Of a stretch of DNA of 64,000 bases, positions 46,269 to 57,071 are shown one piece after another. Each line of letters begins with the position of its first letter. Within the stretch, counting starts at the first letter, position 1. The notes under the pieces were generated by a model that did no database searches, was not told the DNA's origin, and saw only the letters and a program-made list of their open reading frames with translations. The stretch is from contig NZ_CP046908.1 in assembly GCF_009789575.1 (NCBI RefSeq), positions 4,679,001 through 4,743,000 on the forward strand. The letters are read 5' to 3'. Source of the stretch: Stappia indica. Lineage in GTDB: Bacteria; Pseudomonadota; Alphaproteobacteria; Rhizobiales; Stappiaceae. Both the position numbers and the translations under genes were made by a program.

Positions 46269-47246
46269 ATGAGCGTCTTCATCCTCCGCCGCCTCCTGCA
46301 GAGCGCGCTGGTCATGGTCGCCATGGCCATGATCGTCTTTTTCGGCGTCCATCTGGTCGGCGATCCGGTCTACATGTTCGTCACGCCGGACATGGACCAG
46401 CAGGATATCGAGAACGTCACGCGGGCGCTCGGCCTCGACAGGCCGATCTGGGAACAGTTCTGGCTGTTCATGGTCAACGCGCTCACCGGCAATCTCGGCC
46501 AGTCCTTCATCTTCGGCGAGCCGGCGCTCGGGCTGATCATCCAGCGCATGCCGGCGACGCTGGAGCTTGCCTTCGCCGCCTTGCTCATGGCGGTGGTGAT
46601 CGGCATCCCCCTCGGCCTCTATGCCGGGCTGTATCCCGACAGCCTCGCCTCCAAGGCGATCATGGCCGGGTCCATCGTCGGCTTCTCGCTGCCCACCTTC
46701 TGGGTCGGGATCATGATGATCATGGTCTTTGCCGTGATGCTCGGCTGGCTTCCCTCGACAGGGCGCGGCGATACCGTGGATGTCTTCGGCATCCACCTGT
46801 CGTTCCTGACCCTCGACGGGCTGCGGCATCTGGCGCTTCCGGCGCTCAATCTCGCGCTGTTGAAGATCTCGCTGGTGATCCGCCTGACCCGCGCCGGCAC
46901 GCGCGAGGCGATGCTGCAGGACTACATCAAGTTCGCCCGCGCCAAGGGCCTCTCGCGCTCGCGCATTGTCGGCGTGCACCTGCTGAAGAACATCCTGATC
47001 CCGGTCGTCACGGTTCTCGGCCTCGAGTTCGGCTCGCTCATCGCCTTCTCGGTCGTGACGGAGACGATCTTCGCCTGGCCGGGCATGGGCAAGTTGCTCA
47101 TCGAGTCGATCCAGCAGCTCGACCGGCCGATCATCGTCGCCTACCTGATGATGATCGTCTTCCTGTTCGTCGTCATCAACCTGGTGGTCGACATCCTCTA
47201 TTCGGTCCTCGATCCGCGCGTGCGGCTCGGCGATCGCGGCCAGTGA
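46269..47246 (+). CDS. ABC transporter permease, DppB type
   Basis: A 325-residue inner-membrane permease with the usual N-terminal helix (RRLLQSALVMVAMAMIVFF), a periplasmic loop and five further membrane segments. The EAA loop reads IKFARAKGLSRSRIV. A 155-base gap separates it from the binding-protein gene, and its stop abuts the next permease. It pairs with the DppC-type protein to form the channel. Confidence 0.93.
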   Translation: MSVFILRRLLQSALVMVAMAMIVFFGVHLVGDPVYMFVTPDMDQQDIENVTRALGLDRPIWEQFWLFMVNALTGNLGQSFIFGEPALGLIIQRMPATLELAFAALLMAVVIGIPLGLYAGLYPDSLASKAIMAGSIVGFSLPTFWVGIMMIMVFAVMLGWLPSTGRGDTVDVFGIHLSFLTLDGLRHLALPALNLALLKISLVIRLTRAGTREAMLQDYIKFARAKGLSRSRIVGVHLLKNILIPVVTVLGLEFGSLIAFSVVTETIFAWPGMGKLLIESIQQLDRPIIVAYLMMIVFLFVVINLVVDILYSVLDPRVRLGDRGQ

Positions 47247-47257
47247 AGGCGGATCCC

Positions 47258-48181
47258 ATGGCATCCACGGAAACTCCGGCGGGCGGGGCGACGCCCGTCC
47301 GACGCGCAGCCGATACGCCGTTCCGCCGCTTCCTGTCGGACTTCACCGACAGCTGGCTCGCCGTCGGTGCGGCGGTGCTGCTGGCCGTCATCATTCTCGC
47401 GGCGGTCCTCGCGCCCTGGATCGCGCCTCAGAACCCTTACGATCTTGCCGTCGTCTCGATCTTCGACGCCCGTCTGCCGCCGGGCTCGCAGAGCATGGAC
47501 GGCGTCACCTTCTGGCTCGGCACGGATGGCGCCGGCCGCGACCTTCTCTCGGCCATCATCTATGGGCTGCGCATCTCGCTCTCGGTCGGCGTCGCCTCGG
47601 CCATCATCGCGCTCACGGTCGGCATGATCGTCGGTCTTCTTGCCGCCTATGCGGGCGGCCGGACCGAAGGATTGATCATGCGCATCGTCGACATCCAGCT
47701 GTCGCTGCCCGCCGTGCTGATCGCGCTGATCCTCCTTGCGATCCTCGGCAAGGGCATCGACAAGATCATCATCGCGCTCGTCATCGCGCAGTGGGCCTAT
47801 TATGCGCGTACGGTGCGTGCCTCGGCGCTGGTCGAGCGCCGGCGCGAATATGTGGAGGCTGCCGCCTGTCTCGGCCTGTCCCATGCGCGCATCGTCTTTC
47901 GCCACATCCTGCCGAACTGCATCGCCCCGCTGATCGTCGTCGGCACCGTGCAGACGGCGCATGCCATCGCACTGGAGGCGACGCTGTCCTTCCTCGGCGT
48001 CGGTCTGCCGCAGACCGAGCCGTCCCTTGGGCTGCTGATCTCCAACGGCTTCGAATACATGCTGTCCGGCAAGTACTGGATCGCCGTCTTCCCGGGCGTG
48101 GCGCTGCTGATCACCATCGTCACCATCAACATTGTCGGCGACCAGCTCCGCGATGTGCTGAACCCGCGGCTGCAGAAATGA
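47258..48181 (+). CDS. ABC transporter permease, DppC type
   Basis: A 307-residue permease. FWLGTDGAGRDLLSAIIYG is the conserved post-TM1 motif, and EYVEAAACLGLSHARIV the EAA loop for ATPase contact. The ATG at 47258 has GAAGGCGGA upstream; a GTG at 47243 overlapping the previous stop is an alternative that would add five residues. No enlarged periplasmic loop is present, in contrast to the DppC-type protein at 2645. Confidence 0.92.
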   Translation: MASTETPAGGATPVRRAADTPFRRFLSDFTDSWLAVGAAVLLAVIILAAVLAPWIAPQNPYDLAVVSIFDARLPPGSQSMDGVTFWLGTDGAGRDLLSAIIYGLRISLSVGVASAIIALTVGMIVGLLAAYAGGRTEGLIMRIVDIQLSLPAVLIALILLAILGKGIDKIIIALVIAQWAYYARTVRASALVERRREYVEAAACLGLSHARIVFRHILPNCIAPLIVVGTVQTAHAIALEATLSFLGVGLPQTEPSLGLLISNGFEYMLSGKYWIAVFPGVALLITIVTINIVGDQLRDVLNPRLQK

Positions 48182-48188
48182 GGGCCGC

Positions 48189-49183
48189 ATGACCCGCGAA
48201 ACCATTCTCGAGGTCCGCGACCTGCGGACCCACTTCTTCACCAAGGCCGGCGTCGCCCGCGCTGTCGACGGCGTCTCCTTCTCGCTCGCCCGCGGTGAGG
48301 TGCTCGGCCTTGTTGGCGAAAGCGGATCGGGCAAGACCGTCACCGGCTTTTCGCTGATGGGCCTTGTTGATCCGCCTGGCCGTCTTGTCTCGGGTTCGAT
48401 CCGCCTGGGCGGCGAGGAATTGGCGGGTCTGCCCGAGGAGGGATGGCGACGGCTGCGCGGCCGTCGCATCGCCATGATCTTCCAGGACCCGATGATGACG
48501 CTCAATCCGGTCCTGCGCATCGATACGCAGATGATCGAGGCGATCCGCGCCCATGCCGGCGTGTCGCGCGAGGCGGCCCGCGAGCGGGCCCGTGAGGCAC
48601 TTGCCCGTGTCGGCATCCCCTCGCCGGACGAGCGGCTCGCCGCCTATCCGCACCAGTTCTCGGGGGGCATGCGCCAACGTGTCGCCATTGCCATTGCGCT
48701 GCTCAACGAACCGGAGGTGATCGTCGCCGACGAGCCGACCACCGCGCTCGACGTCACCATCCAGGCGCAGATCCTCTACGAGGTGCAGAAGCTGTGCGCC
48801 GATACCGGTCTTGCGATGATCTGGATCACCCATGACCTTGCCGTTGTCGGCGGGCTCGCCGACCGGGTGGCGGTGATGTATGCCGGCCGCATCGTCGAGC
48901 AGGGGCCGGTCGATGCCGTTCTCGATGCGCCGTTCCATCCCTACACGCATGGGCTCATCGGCTCGGTGCCGAGCCAGAACCGTCGCGGCGAACGCCTCAC
49001 CCAGATCCCGGGCATGGCGCCCTCGCTGTTGTCCCTGCCCGAGGGGTGCAGCTTTGCCGCCCGCTGTCCGCGCGCCGATGCCGCCTGCACGGTCATGCCG
49101 GAGCTGAGCGAGCTGGAGGCAGGCCGTCTCGCGCGCTGTCACCATCCGCACCGAACTCTCGAAACCGCCAGGGGAGGTGCCGC

Positions 49184-49187
<4 letters not shown>
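48189..49187 (+). CDS. ABC transporter ATP-binding protein, DppD type
   Basis: A 332-residue ATPase. Walker [11 protein letters not shown], signature [15 protein letters not shown] and Walker [13 protein letters not shown] are intact. The C-terminal oligopeptide-transporter extension has three cysteines ([15 protein letters not shown]) typical of an Fe-S-like site in DppD/OppD proteins. It starts 7 bases after the permease stop and overlaps the next ATPase gene in an ATGA. Confidence 0.93.
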
Positions 49188-50182
<995 letters not shown>

Positions 50183-50186
50183 GGCC

Positions 50187-51065
50187 ATGGCCGGGGCGAT
50201 ATCGGAGGGCGGAGAGGGGGCGTTGTTCGACATCCTGCGCCCTGCCGCTCCGGCCTCGCCGCTCGTCCTCGACAGCCCGCATTCCGGGACGCTCTATCCG
50301 CCGGACTTTCGGCCGGCGCAGCCGCCCGAGCGTTATCGCCGGGCGGAGGACATGTATGTCGACGAGCTCTTTTCCGCAGCTCCCGCCCTCGGCCTGCCGC
50401 TGTTGCGGGCGCGGTTCGGCCGCATCTACTGTGACGTCAACCGGGCCTTCGACGATCTCGTTCCGGCATCGCTCGATGATGCGGGCGAGCTGAACCTCGC
50501 CCCGTCCGCAAAGGCGCGGCTCGGCAAGGGGGTACTCTGGACCGCGACGCCGCCGGATGGTGCGCCGCTTCTCGCCGGGCCGGTCCTCCGCGCGGAGTAC
50601 TTCGACCGGCTGGAGCGCTGCTGGTATCCGTATCACGATGCGCTTGGCGAGCTGATCGCCGAAACCCGTGCGGCGCATGGCCGCGTCTTTCATCTCGACC
50701 TGCATTCCATGCAGCCGGTGGCCAACGCCATGCATGAGGACGCGGTCGGGTCTCTGCGTCCCGATATCGTGCTGTCGGACCGCGAGGGCACGAGTGCCGG
50801 TGTCGGCTATCTGGAGGCGGCGCGCGCCCTGCTGTTGGACCTCGGTTTCTCGGTGGCGGTCAACGATCCTTTCAAGGGGGCGGAGATACTGCGTCGCCAC
50901 GGCAATCCGGCGCGCGGCGTCCATTCGCTGCAGATCGAGGTCAACCGCGCACTTTACATGGATGTCGAGACCTACGGCAAAACCGTGCGGTTTTCCGAGA
51001 CGCGAGCGCGGCTTTCCGCCTTTATCGGCTCGCTGGGGGACTGGGCTGCAAAAAGCGGCGGTTGA
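50187..51065 (+). CDS. N-formylglutamate amidohydrolase-like protein
   Basis: A 292-residue member of the N-formylglutamate amidohydrolase (HutG-type) family. DSPHSG near residue 30, CDVNRAFDDL, and FHLDLHSMQP hold the conserved metal and substrate residues. It starts 4 bases after the DppF-type stop, so it is part of the importer operon. No histidine-utilisation gene is nearby, which suggests that the substrate is an imported N-acyl amino acid rather than the Hut intermediate. Confidence 0.87.
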   Translation: MAGAISEGGEGALFDILRPAAPASPLVLDSPHSGTLYPPDFRPAQPPERYRRAEDMYVDELFSAAPALGLPLLRARFGRIYCDVNRAFDDLVPASLDDAGELNLAPSAKARLGKGVLWTATPPDGAPLLAGPVLRAEYFDRLERCWYPYHDALGELIAETRAAHGRVFHLDLHSMQPVANAMHEDAVGSLRPDIVLSDREGTSAGVGYLEAARALLLDLGFSVAVNDPFKGAEILRRHGNPARGVHSLQIEVNRALYMDVETYGKTVRFSETRARLSAFIGSLGDWAAKSGG

Positions 51066-51147
51066 ATTTTTACGGCAGACAGGGCACCAGAGCGCAGCGG
51101 CGGCAATCGCCGCCCCCTCCCTTGCACCGCATACGGAACGCCGTTTC

Positions 51148-52392
51148 ATGAAGACCGGTCTGTCGCGCCCGAAGCACCAAATCCGCTGGCTCCTGCTGGA
51201 AGGCATCAGCCCGACCGCCTCCGTCCTGCTGGAGCAGGCGGGCTACACCAATGTCACCAAGCTGAAGACGGCGCTCGACCGCGATGCGCTGATCGAGGCG
51301 CTGCAGGGCGTCCATATCGTCGGCATCCGCTCGCGCACGCAGATCGACGAGGAGATTCTCAAGGCGGCGGGCACCCTGGTCGCGGTTGGCTGCTTCTCCG
51401 TCGGCACCAACCAGGTGGATCTCGTCGGCTCCAACCGGCGCGGCATCCCGGTCTTCAACGCGCCGTTCTCCAACACCCGCAGCGTCGCCGAACTGACCAT
51501 CGCCGAGATCGTCATGCTGATGCGCGGTGCCTTCACCAAGTCGATGGCCGCCCATAACGGGCGCTGGGTGAAGACGGCTGCGGGGAGCAACGAGGTCCGC
51601 GGCAAGACCCTCGGCATCGTCGGCTACGGCAATATCGGCTCTCAGCTTGCCATGCTTGCCGAGGCGATGGGCATGCGGGTGGTCTATTACGATCACACCG
51701 ACAAGCTGCGCCACGGCAATGTCGAGCCGGTCTCCTCGCTCGGCGAACTGCTTGCGGTGGCCGACGTCGTCTCGCTGCACCTGCCGCAGACGCCGGAAAC
51801 CCGCGGCATGATCGGTGCTGCCGAACTCGCGTCGATGAAGAAGGGCGCCTACCTGATCAACAACGCCCGCGGCACCGTGCTCGACATCGATGCGCTGGCG
51901 CAGGCGCTTCGTTCCGGTCATCTGGCCGGTGCTGCCGTCGACGTCTTCCCGAGCGAGCCCAAGTCCAACGACGAGGAATTCGTCTCGGCCCTGCGTGGTC
52001 TCGACAACGTCATCCTCACGCCGCATGTCGGCGGCTCGACGGAGGAAGCGCAGGAGCGGATCGGCGAGGAAGTCGCCCGCCGCCTCATCGAATATTCCGA
52101 CGTCGGCTCGACCATCGGCGCGGTGAATTTCCCGCAGGTTCAGCTGCCCAAGGGGACGAGCAACACCCGCTTCATCCAGGTCCAGCGCAACCTGCCGGGC
52201 GAGCTCGGCAAGCTCAACGACCTCTTCGCCCGCTACAAGATCAACATCGCGGCCCAGCATTACCAGACCGATGGCGAGATCGGTTATGTCGTGCTCGATG
52301 CCGACGGGCCGGTGGCGAACGCGGTGGAGATCCTTGAGGAGATCCGCCTCCTGTCGGGCACCATTCGCGCGCGCCTGCTGAACCGGGTCTGA
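51148..52392 (+). CDS. serA: D-3-phosphoglycerate dehydrogenase
   Basis: A 414-residue D-2-hydroxyacid dehydrogenase with a C-terminal ACT domain, close to the E. coli SerA length (410). GIVGYGNIGSQLAMLAEAMG binds NAD, and the catalytic Arg, Glu and His are in NNARGTVLD, the following acidic stretch and LTPHVGGSTEEA. The ACT domain (about residues 340-414) is the serine feedback site. It oxidises 3-phosphoglycerate at the start of serine synthesis. It lies 82 bases after the importer operon and may be read through from it. The ATG at 51148 is favoured by family N-termini though the ribosome-binding site is weak. Confidence 0.92.
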   Translation: MKTGLSRPKHQIRWLLLEGISPTASVLLEQAGYTNVTKLKTALDRDALIEALQGVHIVGIRSRTQIDEEILKAAGTLVAVGCFSVGTNQVDLVGSNRRGIPVFNAPFSNTRSVAELTIAEIVMLMRGAFTKSMAAHNGRWVKTAAGSNEVRGKTLGIVGYGNIGSQLAMLAEAMGMRVVYYDHTDKLRHGNVEPVSSLGELLAVADVVSLHLPQTPETRGMIGAAELASMKKGAYLINNARGTVLDIDALAQALRSGHLAGAAVDVFPSEPKSNDEEFVSALRGLDNVILTPHVGGSTEEAQERIGEEVARRLIEYSDVGSTIGAVNFPQVQLPKGTSNTRFIQVQRNLPGELGKLNDLFARYKINIAAQHYQTDGEIGYVVLDADGPVANAVEILEEIRLLSGTIRARLLNRV

Positions 52393-52604
52393 TCGGGCAG
52401 GGCCGCCGCCATTTTCCGGCAGCGGTTGTTCTTCAACGGGAATTTGCTACGCTTTGCGGCAGATGCCGGCTGCTTCGCGCTGCCGGCTTTCGCCGCCGCC
52501 TGCCTCAATTCCGACGCAGGCCCGCAAGATAGGTTGGGCGACGGCCTTCCGGCCCCGCCCTCCTGCGCTGCAGGCATTCCCGTTTCGCCAGCCCACGGGC
52601 CCGC

Positions 52605-53867
52605 ATGACCCAGATCGTTCCCATCGCCGCCCTTCTCATCGGTTCCGCGCTGCTGCTGCTCGCGGGCGGTCTACAGGGGCTGCTGCTGCCGCTGAGGGGC
52701 TCGTTCGAGGGGTTTTCCGACAGTTCTCTCGGTCTTCTGGGTACCGGCTGGGCCATCGGCTATATCGGCGGCTGCCTGCTGACGCCGGTGATCGTCAGCC
52801 GCGTCGGCCACATCCGCTCCTTCGGTGCGTTCTGTTCGCTCGCCTCCATCGTCGTGCTGCTGAACCTCGTCTTCATGACGCCCTGGGCGTGGATCCCGCT
52901 GCGGGCGCTCTCCGGCTTCTGTTTCGCCGGGGCTGCGATGGTGGTGGAGAGCTGGCTGAACGAGCGGGCCAACCCGGAAACGCGCGGCCGCATCTTCGGC
53001 ATCTACACGATGATCAATCTCGGCGCGACGACCGCCGGGCAGATGCTGCTGACTCTCGGAGATCCGGCCGGATTTCTGTTCTTCGTGGTCGGCGCAATGG
53101 TCTATTCCTGCGCTCTGCTTCCCACCGCCCTGTCGACCGCCGCTGCCCCCCAGCCGCTGTCCCAGGTGCGTCTGGACATTCGCTCTCTGTGGCGAAATTC
53201 GCCGGTTGCCGTGATCGGCGTCTTCCTCGTGGGCATTTCCAACAGCGCCTTCGGCACGCTCGGCGCCGTCTATGGCCGCCAGGTCGGGCTGTCCGTCTCG
53301 TCCATCGCCACCATGATGTCGGTGGCGCTGCTCGCCGGTGCCCTGATCCAGATCCCCATCGGCGTCCTGTCCGACCGCATCGACCGACGCATGGTCCTGA
53401 TCGGCATCGCCGTGGTCGGCTGCCTGCTCGGGGCCGCCCTCACGTTCGGCGGGACTCTCTCGCCGCTGGCGATCATCGCGCTGGTCGGGGCCTTCGGCGG
53501 CATGATCTATTCGATGTATCCGGTCATCGTCGCTCATGCGAACGACCACTCGCCGCCGGGCGAATTCCTCAAGACCAGCGGCGGCCTGCTTCTGCTGTTC
53601 GGCGTCGGCTCCGTGGTCGGTCCGCTGCTTGCAGCCGTGATGATGACGATGACGCGCCCGCAAGGGCTCTTCGCCGTCACCTCGGCTGCACATGCGCTGA
53701 TCATCGGCTTTTCCATCTGGCGCATGACCCAGCGCGCACCGGTCGCGCAAGGGGAGAAGGAGGACTTCGTCGCCATGGCGTCGGGCGTCCGCTTCTCCAC
53801 GCCGGAAACGCTCGCGCTCGACCCGCGCGCCGAGGACGAGGAAGAGACGTCGCGCGACGCCGCCTGA
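52605..53867 (+). CDS. MFS transporter, YcaD-like
   Basis: A 420-residue major facilitator with 12 predicted membrane helices. LLGTGWAIGYIGGCLLTPVIVSR is the region of the first cytoplasmic loop; WLNERANPETRGRIFGIYTM the second-domain start; LSDRIDRRMVLIG is the central MFS motif A repeat. The C-terminal tail of about 45 residues is acidic. The sequence resembles the YcaD group, whose substrate is unknown. A S-box-like element lies just downstream but faces the next gene. Confidence 0.88.
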   Translation: MTQIVPIAALLIGSALLLLAGGLQGLLLPLRGSFEGFSDSSLGLLGTGWAIGYIGGCLLTPVIVSRVGHIRSFGAFCSLASIVVLLNLVFMTPWAWIPLRALSGFCFAGAAMVVESWLNERANPETRGRIFGIYTMINLGATTAGQMLLTLGDPAGFLFFVVGAMVYSCALLPTALSTAAAPQPLSQVRLDIRSLWRNSPVAVIGVFLVGISNSAFGTLGAVYGRQVGLSVSSIATMMSVALLAGALIQIPIGVLSDRIDRRMVLIGIAVVGCLLGAALTFGGTLSPLAIIALVGAFGGMIYSMYPVIVAHANDHSPPGEFLKTSGGLLLLFGVGSVVGPLLAAVMMTMTRPQGLFAVTSAAHALIIGFSIWRMTQRAPVAQGEKEDFVAMASGVRFSTPETLALDPRAEDEEETSRDAA

Positions 53868-53930
53868 CCTTGGCGAAGAGGCGGGCAGCGTTGCCGCTTG
53901 CATGCGCGCGCGCCGCATGGCATAGAACCC

Positions 53931-53998
53931 GGGTCATCAAGAGAAGGGCTGGCGCCCTCGCCAACCTGCCCGACCGGGCAAGGTGGTCTCCCTGACAC
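53931..53998 (+). promoter_or_regulatory. SAM-I (S-box) family-like riboswitch aptamer
   Basis: The RNA core matches S-box landmarks in order: UCAAGAGAAG (53937-53946), CUGGCGCCC (53949-53957), GCCAACC (53960-53966), a P3 stem CCUGCCC/GGGCAAGG (53965-53971 with 53976-53983), and AAGGUG (53980-53985) followed by UCUCC. GUCA (53933-53936) pairs with UGAC (53993-53996) as P1. It is shorter than Bacillus S-boxes and lacks an obvious P4, like the SAM-I/IV variants. A T-tailed hairpin follows at 54002-54026. The next gene, 112 bases downstream, encodes a small unknown protein. Confidence 0.72.
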
Positions 53999-54001
53999 AG
54001 G

Positions 54002-54026
54002 AACCGGGACAACCGGTTTGCGTTTT
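54002..54026 (+). terminator. riboswitch-linked terminator hairpin
   Basis: AACCGG (54002-54007) and CCGGTT (54013-54018) form a 6-bp stem with a GACAA loop, followed by TGCGTTTT. It lies just after the S-box-like aptamer and before the ATG at 54111, the expected place of an expression platform. The stem is short, so it is tentative. Confidence 0.55.
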
Positions 54027-54110
54027 GGGGATGTGGCCGCAGATCAGCGGCAACGAAACGGTCATTCGATCCGCGCCAGTCCTCCTCGGGAAACCGATGG
54101 AGGATTTTTC

Positions 54111-54491
54111 ATGTCTACAGCCGCTTTCGCTGCGCAGACGAGCCTTGATCCCGCCGCCGCGGACCGTAAAGCGCCCTGTGCTTTGGCTGCCCAGGCACCG
54201 CTGCGTCTTTCCGAAATTCGCGTTCTGGCCGCGGGACTGAGGATGCGCGCGACCTGCATCGGCCTCGGCCGGGCAGGGCGGCCGGGACAGGCCCTTCTTG
54301 ACGATGCCGAACGTGCGCAGCGTCTTGCAGATCTTGAGCGCCTGTGGACCGGCGGGTGCCGCAGGGCGGTCGACGAAGTGCTGTTTCGCGACATCGCCGC
54401 CCGCCATCCGCAGCTCGCCGTGGCGCTGCGTGCCCGCCTGCGACGGCGTCAGTCCTCGTCTTCTGCCGGGACCGGGATCGGCCGCCCCTGA
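54111..54491 (+). CDS. small protein of unknown function under S-box-like leader
   Basis: A 126-residue protein I do not recognise. No signal peptide or membrane helix is evident; it is rich in Ala, Arg and Leu, with two or three predicted helices (LSEIRVLAAGLRM; AERAQRLADLERLW; AVALRARLRRR). GGAGG lies seven bases before the ATG, a strong site. Its last 43 bases overlap the convergent thioesterase gene, and the low-complexity tail (QSSSSAG) comes from that overlap. An S-box-like aptamer and terminator precede it, so its expression may fall when SAM is plentiful, suggesting a methionine/SAM-linked role. Confidence 0.55.
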   Translation: MSTAAFAAQTSLDPAAADRKAPCALAAQAPLRLSEIRVLAAGLRMRATCIGLGRAGRPGQALLDDAERAQRLADLERLWTGGCRRAVDEVLFRDIAARHPQLAVALRARLRRRQSSSSAGTGIGRP

Positions 54492-54853
54492 TCGTCGACC
54501 GCGACGAAGGTGAAGGTCGCGTCCGTCACCTTTTCGCGCTGGCCGTGCCGATGGCGCAGGGCCCAGGCCTCGATGCCGATCTTCATCGAGGTGCGGCCGA
54601 CGCCTGTCACCCGGCAATAGACGCAAAGCACGTCGCCTACATGCACCGGGCGGATGAAGGTCATCCGCTCGACGGAGATCGTCACGACGCGCCGGCGCGC
54701 CCGCTGCCCGGCCGCGATGCCCCCGGCAAGGTCCATCTGCGACAGCACCCAGCCGCCGAAGATGTCTCCGGCCGCGTTGGTGTCGGCGGGCATGGCCATC
54801 GTCCGCAGCGTCAGTTCGCCGTTCGGGGTTTCGATGGTCTCCTGGTCGCTCAC
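54449..54853 (-). CDS. acyl-CoA thioesterase, YciA-like hotdog fold
   Basis: A 134-residue thioesterase with the typical NAAGDIFGGWVLSQMDLAG catalytic stretch (Asn and Asp) and VERMTFIRPVHVGD. It hydrolyses acyl-CoA in the cytoplasm, usually as a hexamer. The GTG at 54853 is chosen because AGGAGA lies eight bases before; the frame extends upstream without family sequence. It follows the MCP terminator and is probably transcribed alone. Confidence 0.87.
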   Translation of the reverse strand: MSDQETIETPNGELTLRTMAMPADTNAAGDIFGGWVLSQMDLAGGIAAGQRARRRVVTISVERMTFIRPVHVGDVLCVYCRVTGVGRTSMKIGIEAWALRHRHGQREKVTDATFTFVAVDDQGRPIPVPAEDED

Positions 54854-54939
54854 GGGCGATGTCTCCTGTCTCTTTGCGGAATCGCGGGATATCCCGTGCA
54901 AGCCTAGCCTCGCTTTGCCGCAACGCGAAAGAAAAAGCC

Positions 54940-54964
54940 CCCGGTTCGTGGCGCGAACCGGGGG
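54940..54964 (-). terminator. Rho-independent terminator of the chemoreceptor gene
   Basis: CCCCGGTTCG (54940-54949) pairs with CGAACCGGGG (54955-54964), loop TGGCG. On the minus strand it is followed by CTTTTTCTTT. It lies just past the methyl-accepting protein stop at 55017 in that gene's direction. Confidence 0.85.
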
Positions 54965-55016
54965 CAATTGTTTGCGCAAGGGAGCAGCTCCCTGCCGTGG
55001 GCGGGGCGCTGCGATG

Positions 55017-57071
55017 TCAGGCCGCCGCGACGTCCTTCAGGAACCTGTCGATCTCGCCGCGCAGGGCGTCGGTGTTGCGGGCCATGGCGCCGGAGGCGTC
55101 GAGGACGTTGTCGGCGGCAGCCGATGTGCTGTCGACGGTATGGGCGAGCATCTCCATGTTGCGTGTGACGGCGCCGGTGCCTTCTGCCGCCTGCTGCACC
55201 GAGCGCGAGATGTCGCTGGTGGCGGCCCCCTGCTGCTCGACGGCCGAGGCGATGGAGGCGGTGTAGCCGTTCACTTCCTGCATGATCTGGGCGATCTCGC
55301 CGATGGCGGCTACCGCCTCGCCGGTCGAGCCCTGGATCGCGGCGATCTGGGCGCCGATTTCCTCGGTAGCCTTGGAGGTCTGGGTGGCCAGCTCCTTGAC
55401 CTCGGCGGCAACGACGGCAAAGCCCTTGCCGGCCTCGCCGGCGCGTGCCGCCTCGATGGTGGCGTTCAGCGCCAGCAGGTTGGTCTGCTCGGCGATCGCC
55501 TGGATCAGCGAGACGACCTCGCCGATCTTGTTGGCGGCGGCGGCAAGGCCGGCGACCTTTTCGTTGGTGGAGTGGGTGCCCTGGGTGGCCTGGTCGACGA
55601 CCTGGGTGGTCTGGCCGACCTGGCGGGAGATCTCGGCGATGGAGGCGGAGAGCTCCTCGGCGGCGCTGGCCACGGTCTGGACGCTGCCGGTGGCGGCGGA
55701 GCTGGCCTGGGAGGTCTCGCTGGCGCGCTCGGCGCTTTCCTGGGCCGAGGCGGAGAGGGTACGGGCGGTCTCGTCGAGCCCGTTCGCCGTCTCGCTCACC
55801 GTGCCGATCAGCGCCTGGACCTTGTCGCGGAAGTCCGCGATGAGCTGTTCCGTGCGGGCCTGGCGGGCGGCGCGGGCGTGCTCGTCTTCGGACTGCGCTT
55901 CTTCCAGCCGCTGGCGCTCGAGGGCGTTCTCGCGGAAGGTCTCGACCGCGCGGGCCATGTCGCCGATCTCGTCGCGGCGCTCGTCCATGCCGGCATCGAC
56001 CGAGGTGTCGCCGGCGGCCAGCCGGCCCATCACGTCGGTGAGGCGTGCAACCGGGCGGGCAAGGGCGCCTGCGCCGAGCCAGACGACCACGAGGACGACA
56101 CCCAGAAGGCCGACGCCAATGGCCAGCATCGTGTTACGCGCGGCCACGGCACCGGCGATCATTGCCGAATGCGGCACGTCGATCATGACATACCAGCGCT
56201 CGGCAACGCCGGGAAACGACACCGGAATGGCCGCGATATAGCGCTCGCCCACCAGGTTCGAGGCTTCGCCGCTCTCGGAGGCTCGGATCAGCTTCAACAC
56301 CTCGGCGTTCTCGACCTTCTTGCCGAGCAGCGAGGCGTCGGAGGTGGAGACCCACAGATCGTCGCCGCCGATCAGCTTCACTTCGCCTTCACCGAAGGGC
56401 TTGTTGGACGACATCTTGTCGACGATGGCCGTGAGCGACAGGTCGGAGGTGGCGATGCCGACCGGCTTGCCGTCCTTGCGCACGACCCAGCTGATGGTGG
56501 TCATCAGCACGTCCTTGCCGTCGATCGGATAGGTGTAAGGCGGGGTCACCAGCGAGCGGTTCTCACGCACCGGCATGTCGTACCAGCCTTCGGTGCCGGA
56601 TTCCTTGGTCATCACCAGCTGCTCGACGGTCACCTTCTTGTCGGCGCCGAAGTAGAAATAGGGAACGAAGCGGCCGTTGGCGTCGGAATACTTGTGGGCC
56701 TTGAAGTCGGCATCGCGGCCGTCGAGCCCGTTCGGCTCGAACGCCAGCGTCATGCCGACCAGGGAGGGATTGCCCTCCACTGTGCGGATCATCATGTCGC
56801 CGAGCCGGTCGCGGTCGGTCATGCCGTTGGCGATCAGGCCTTCGACTGCGGCGGCAGTGGTTTGTGCGACGGTCAAAGACCGGGTGATGCCGCCCGAAAC
56901 GTCATTGGCATAGGACGACAGCAACGCCTGTGCTTCCCGCTCGGCTGCCTTCTCGGCGGCCGACGACATGACCATCGAGCCGACGAGGCTGACGCCGATG
57001 ATGGAAACGGAAAACAGTGCGCCAGCACTGACCAGCAGCTTGTTTCTGATCGACAGATCGGAAAAACGCAT
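55017..57071 (-). CDS. methyl-accepting chemotaxis protein with periplasmic Cache domain
   Basis: A 684-residue chemoreceptor. A first membrane helix (about residues 11-33) and a second (about 290-312) enclose a Cache-type periplasmic sensor with [21 protein letters not shown], typical of dCache ligand pockets. A HAMP domain and a cytoplasmic hairpin follow; the tip [20 protein letters not shown] is the CheA/CheW-binding signature. The C-terminus (FLKDVAAA) lacks the NWETF-like CheR tether. It is transcribed alone, with AGGGGG before the ATG and a strong terminator after. Ligand unknown; amino acids or carboxylates are usual for such sensors. Confidence 0.94.
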   Translation of the reverse strand: MRFSDLSIRNKLLVSAGALFSVSIIGVSLVGSMVMSSAAEKAAEREAQALLSSYANDVSGGITRSLTVAQTTAAAVEGLIANGMTDRDRLGDMMIRTVEGNPSLVGMTLAFEPNGLDGRDADFKAHKYSDANGRFVPYFYFGADKKVTVEQLVMTKESGTEGWYDMPVRENRSLVTPPYTYPIDGKDVLMTTISWVVRKDGKPVGIATSDLSLTAIVDKMSSNKPFGEGEVKLIGGDDLWVSTSDASLLGKKVENAEVLKLIRASESGEASNLVGERYIAAIPVSFPGVAERWYVMIDVPHSAMIAGAVAARNTMLAIGVGLLGVVLVVVWLGAGALARPVARLTDVMGRLAAGDTSVDAGMDERRDEIGDMARAVETFRENALERQRLEEAQSEDEHARAARQARTEQLIADFRDKVQALIGTVSETANGLDETARTLSASAQESAERASETSQASSAATGSVQTVASAAEELSASIAEISRQVGQTTQVVDQATQGTHSTNEKVAGLAAAANKIGEVVSLIQAIAEQTNLLALNATIEAARAGEAGKGFAVVAAEVKELATQTSKATEEIGAQIAAIQGSTGEAVAAIGEIAQIMQEVNGYTASIASAVEQQGAATSDISRSVQQAAEGTGAVTRNMEMLAHTVDSTSAAADNVLDASGAMARNTDALRGEIDRFLKDVAAA

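Noticed and set aside
52426-52453. Promoter-like TTGTTC/TACGCT before the MFS gene
   Set aside because: The spacer is 16 bases and matches are weak; such pairs are common by chance in a 212-base gap.
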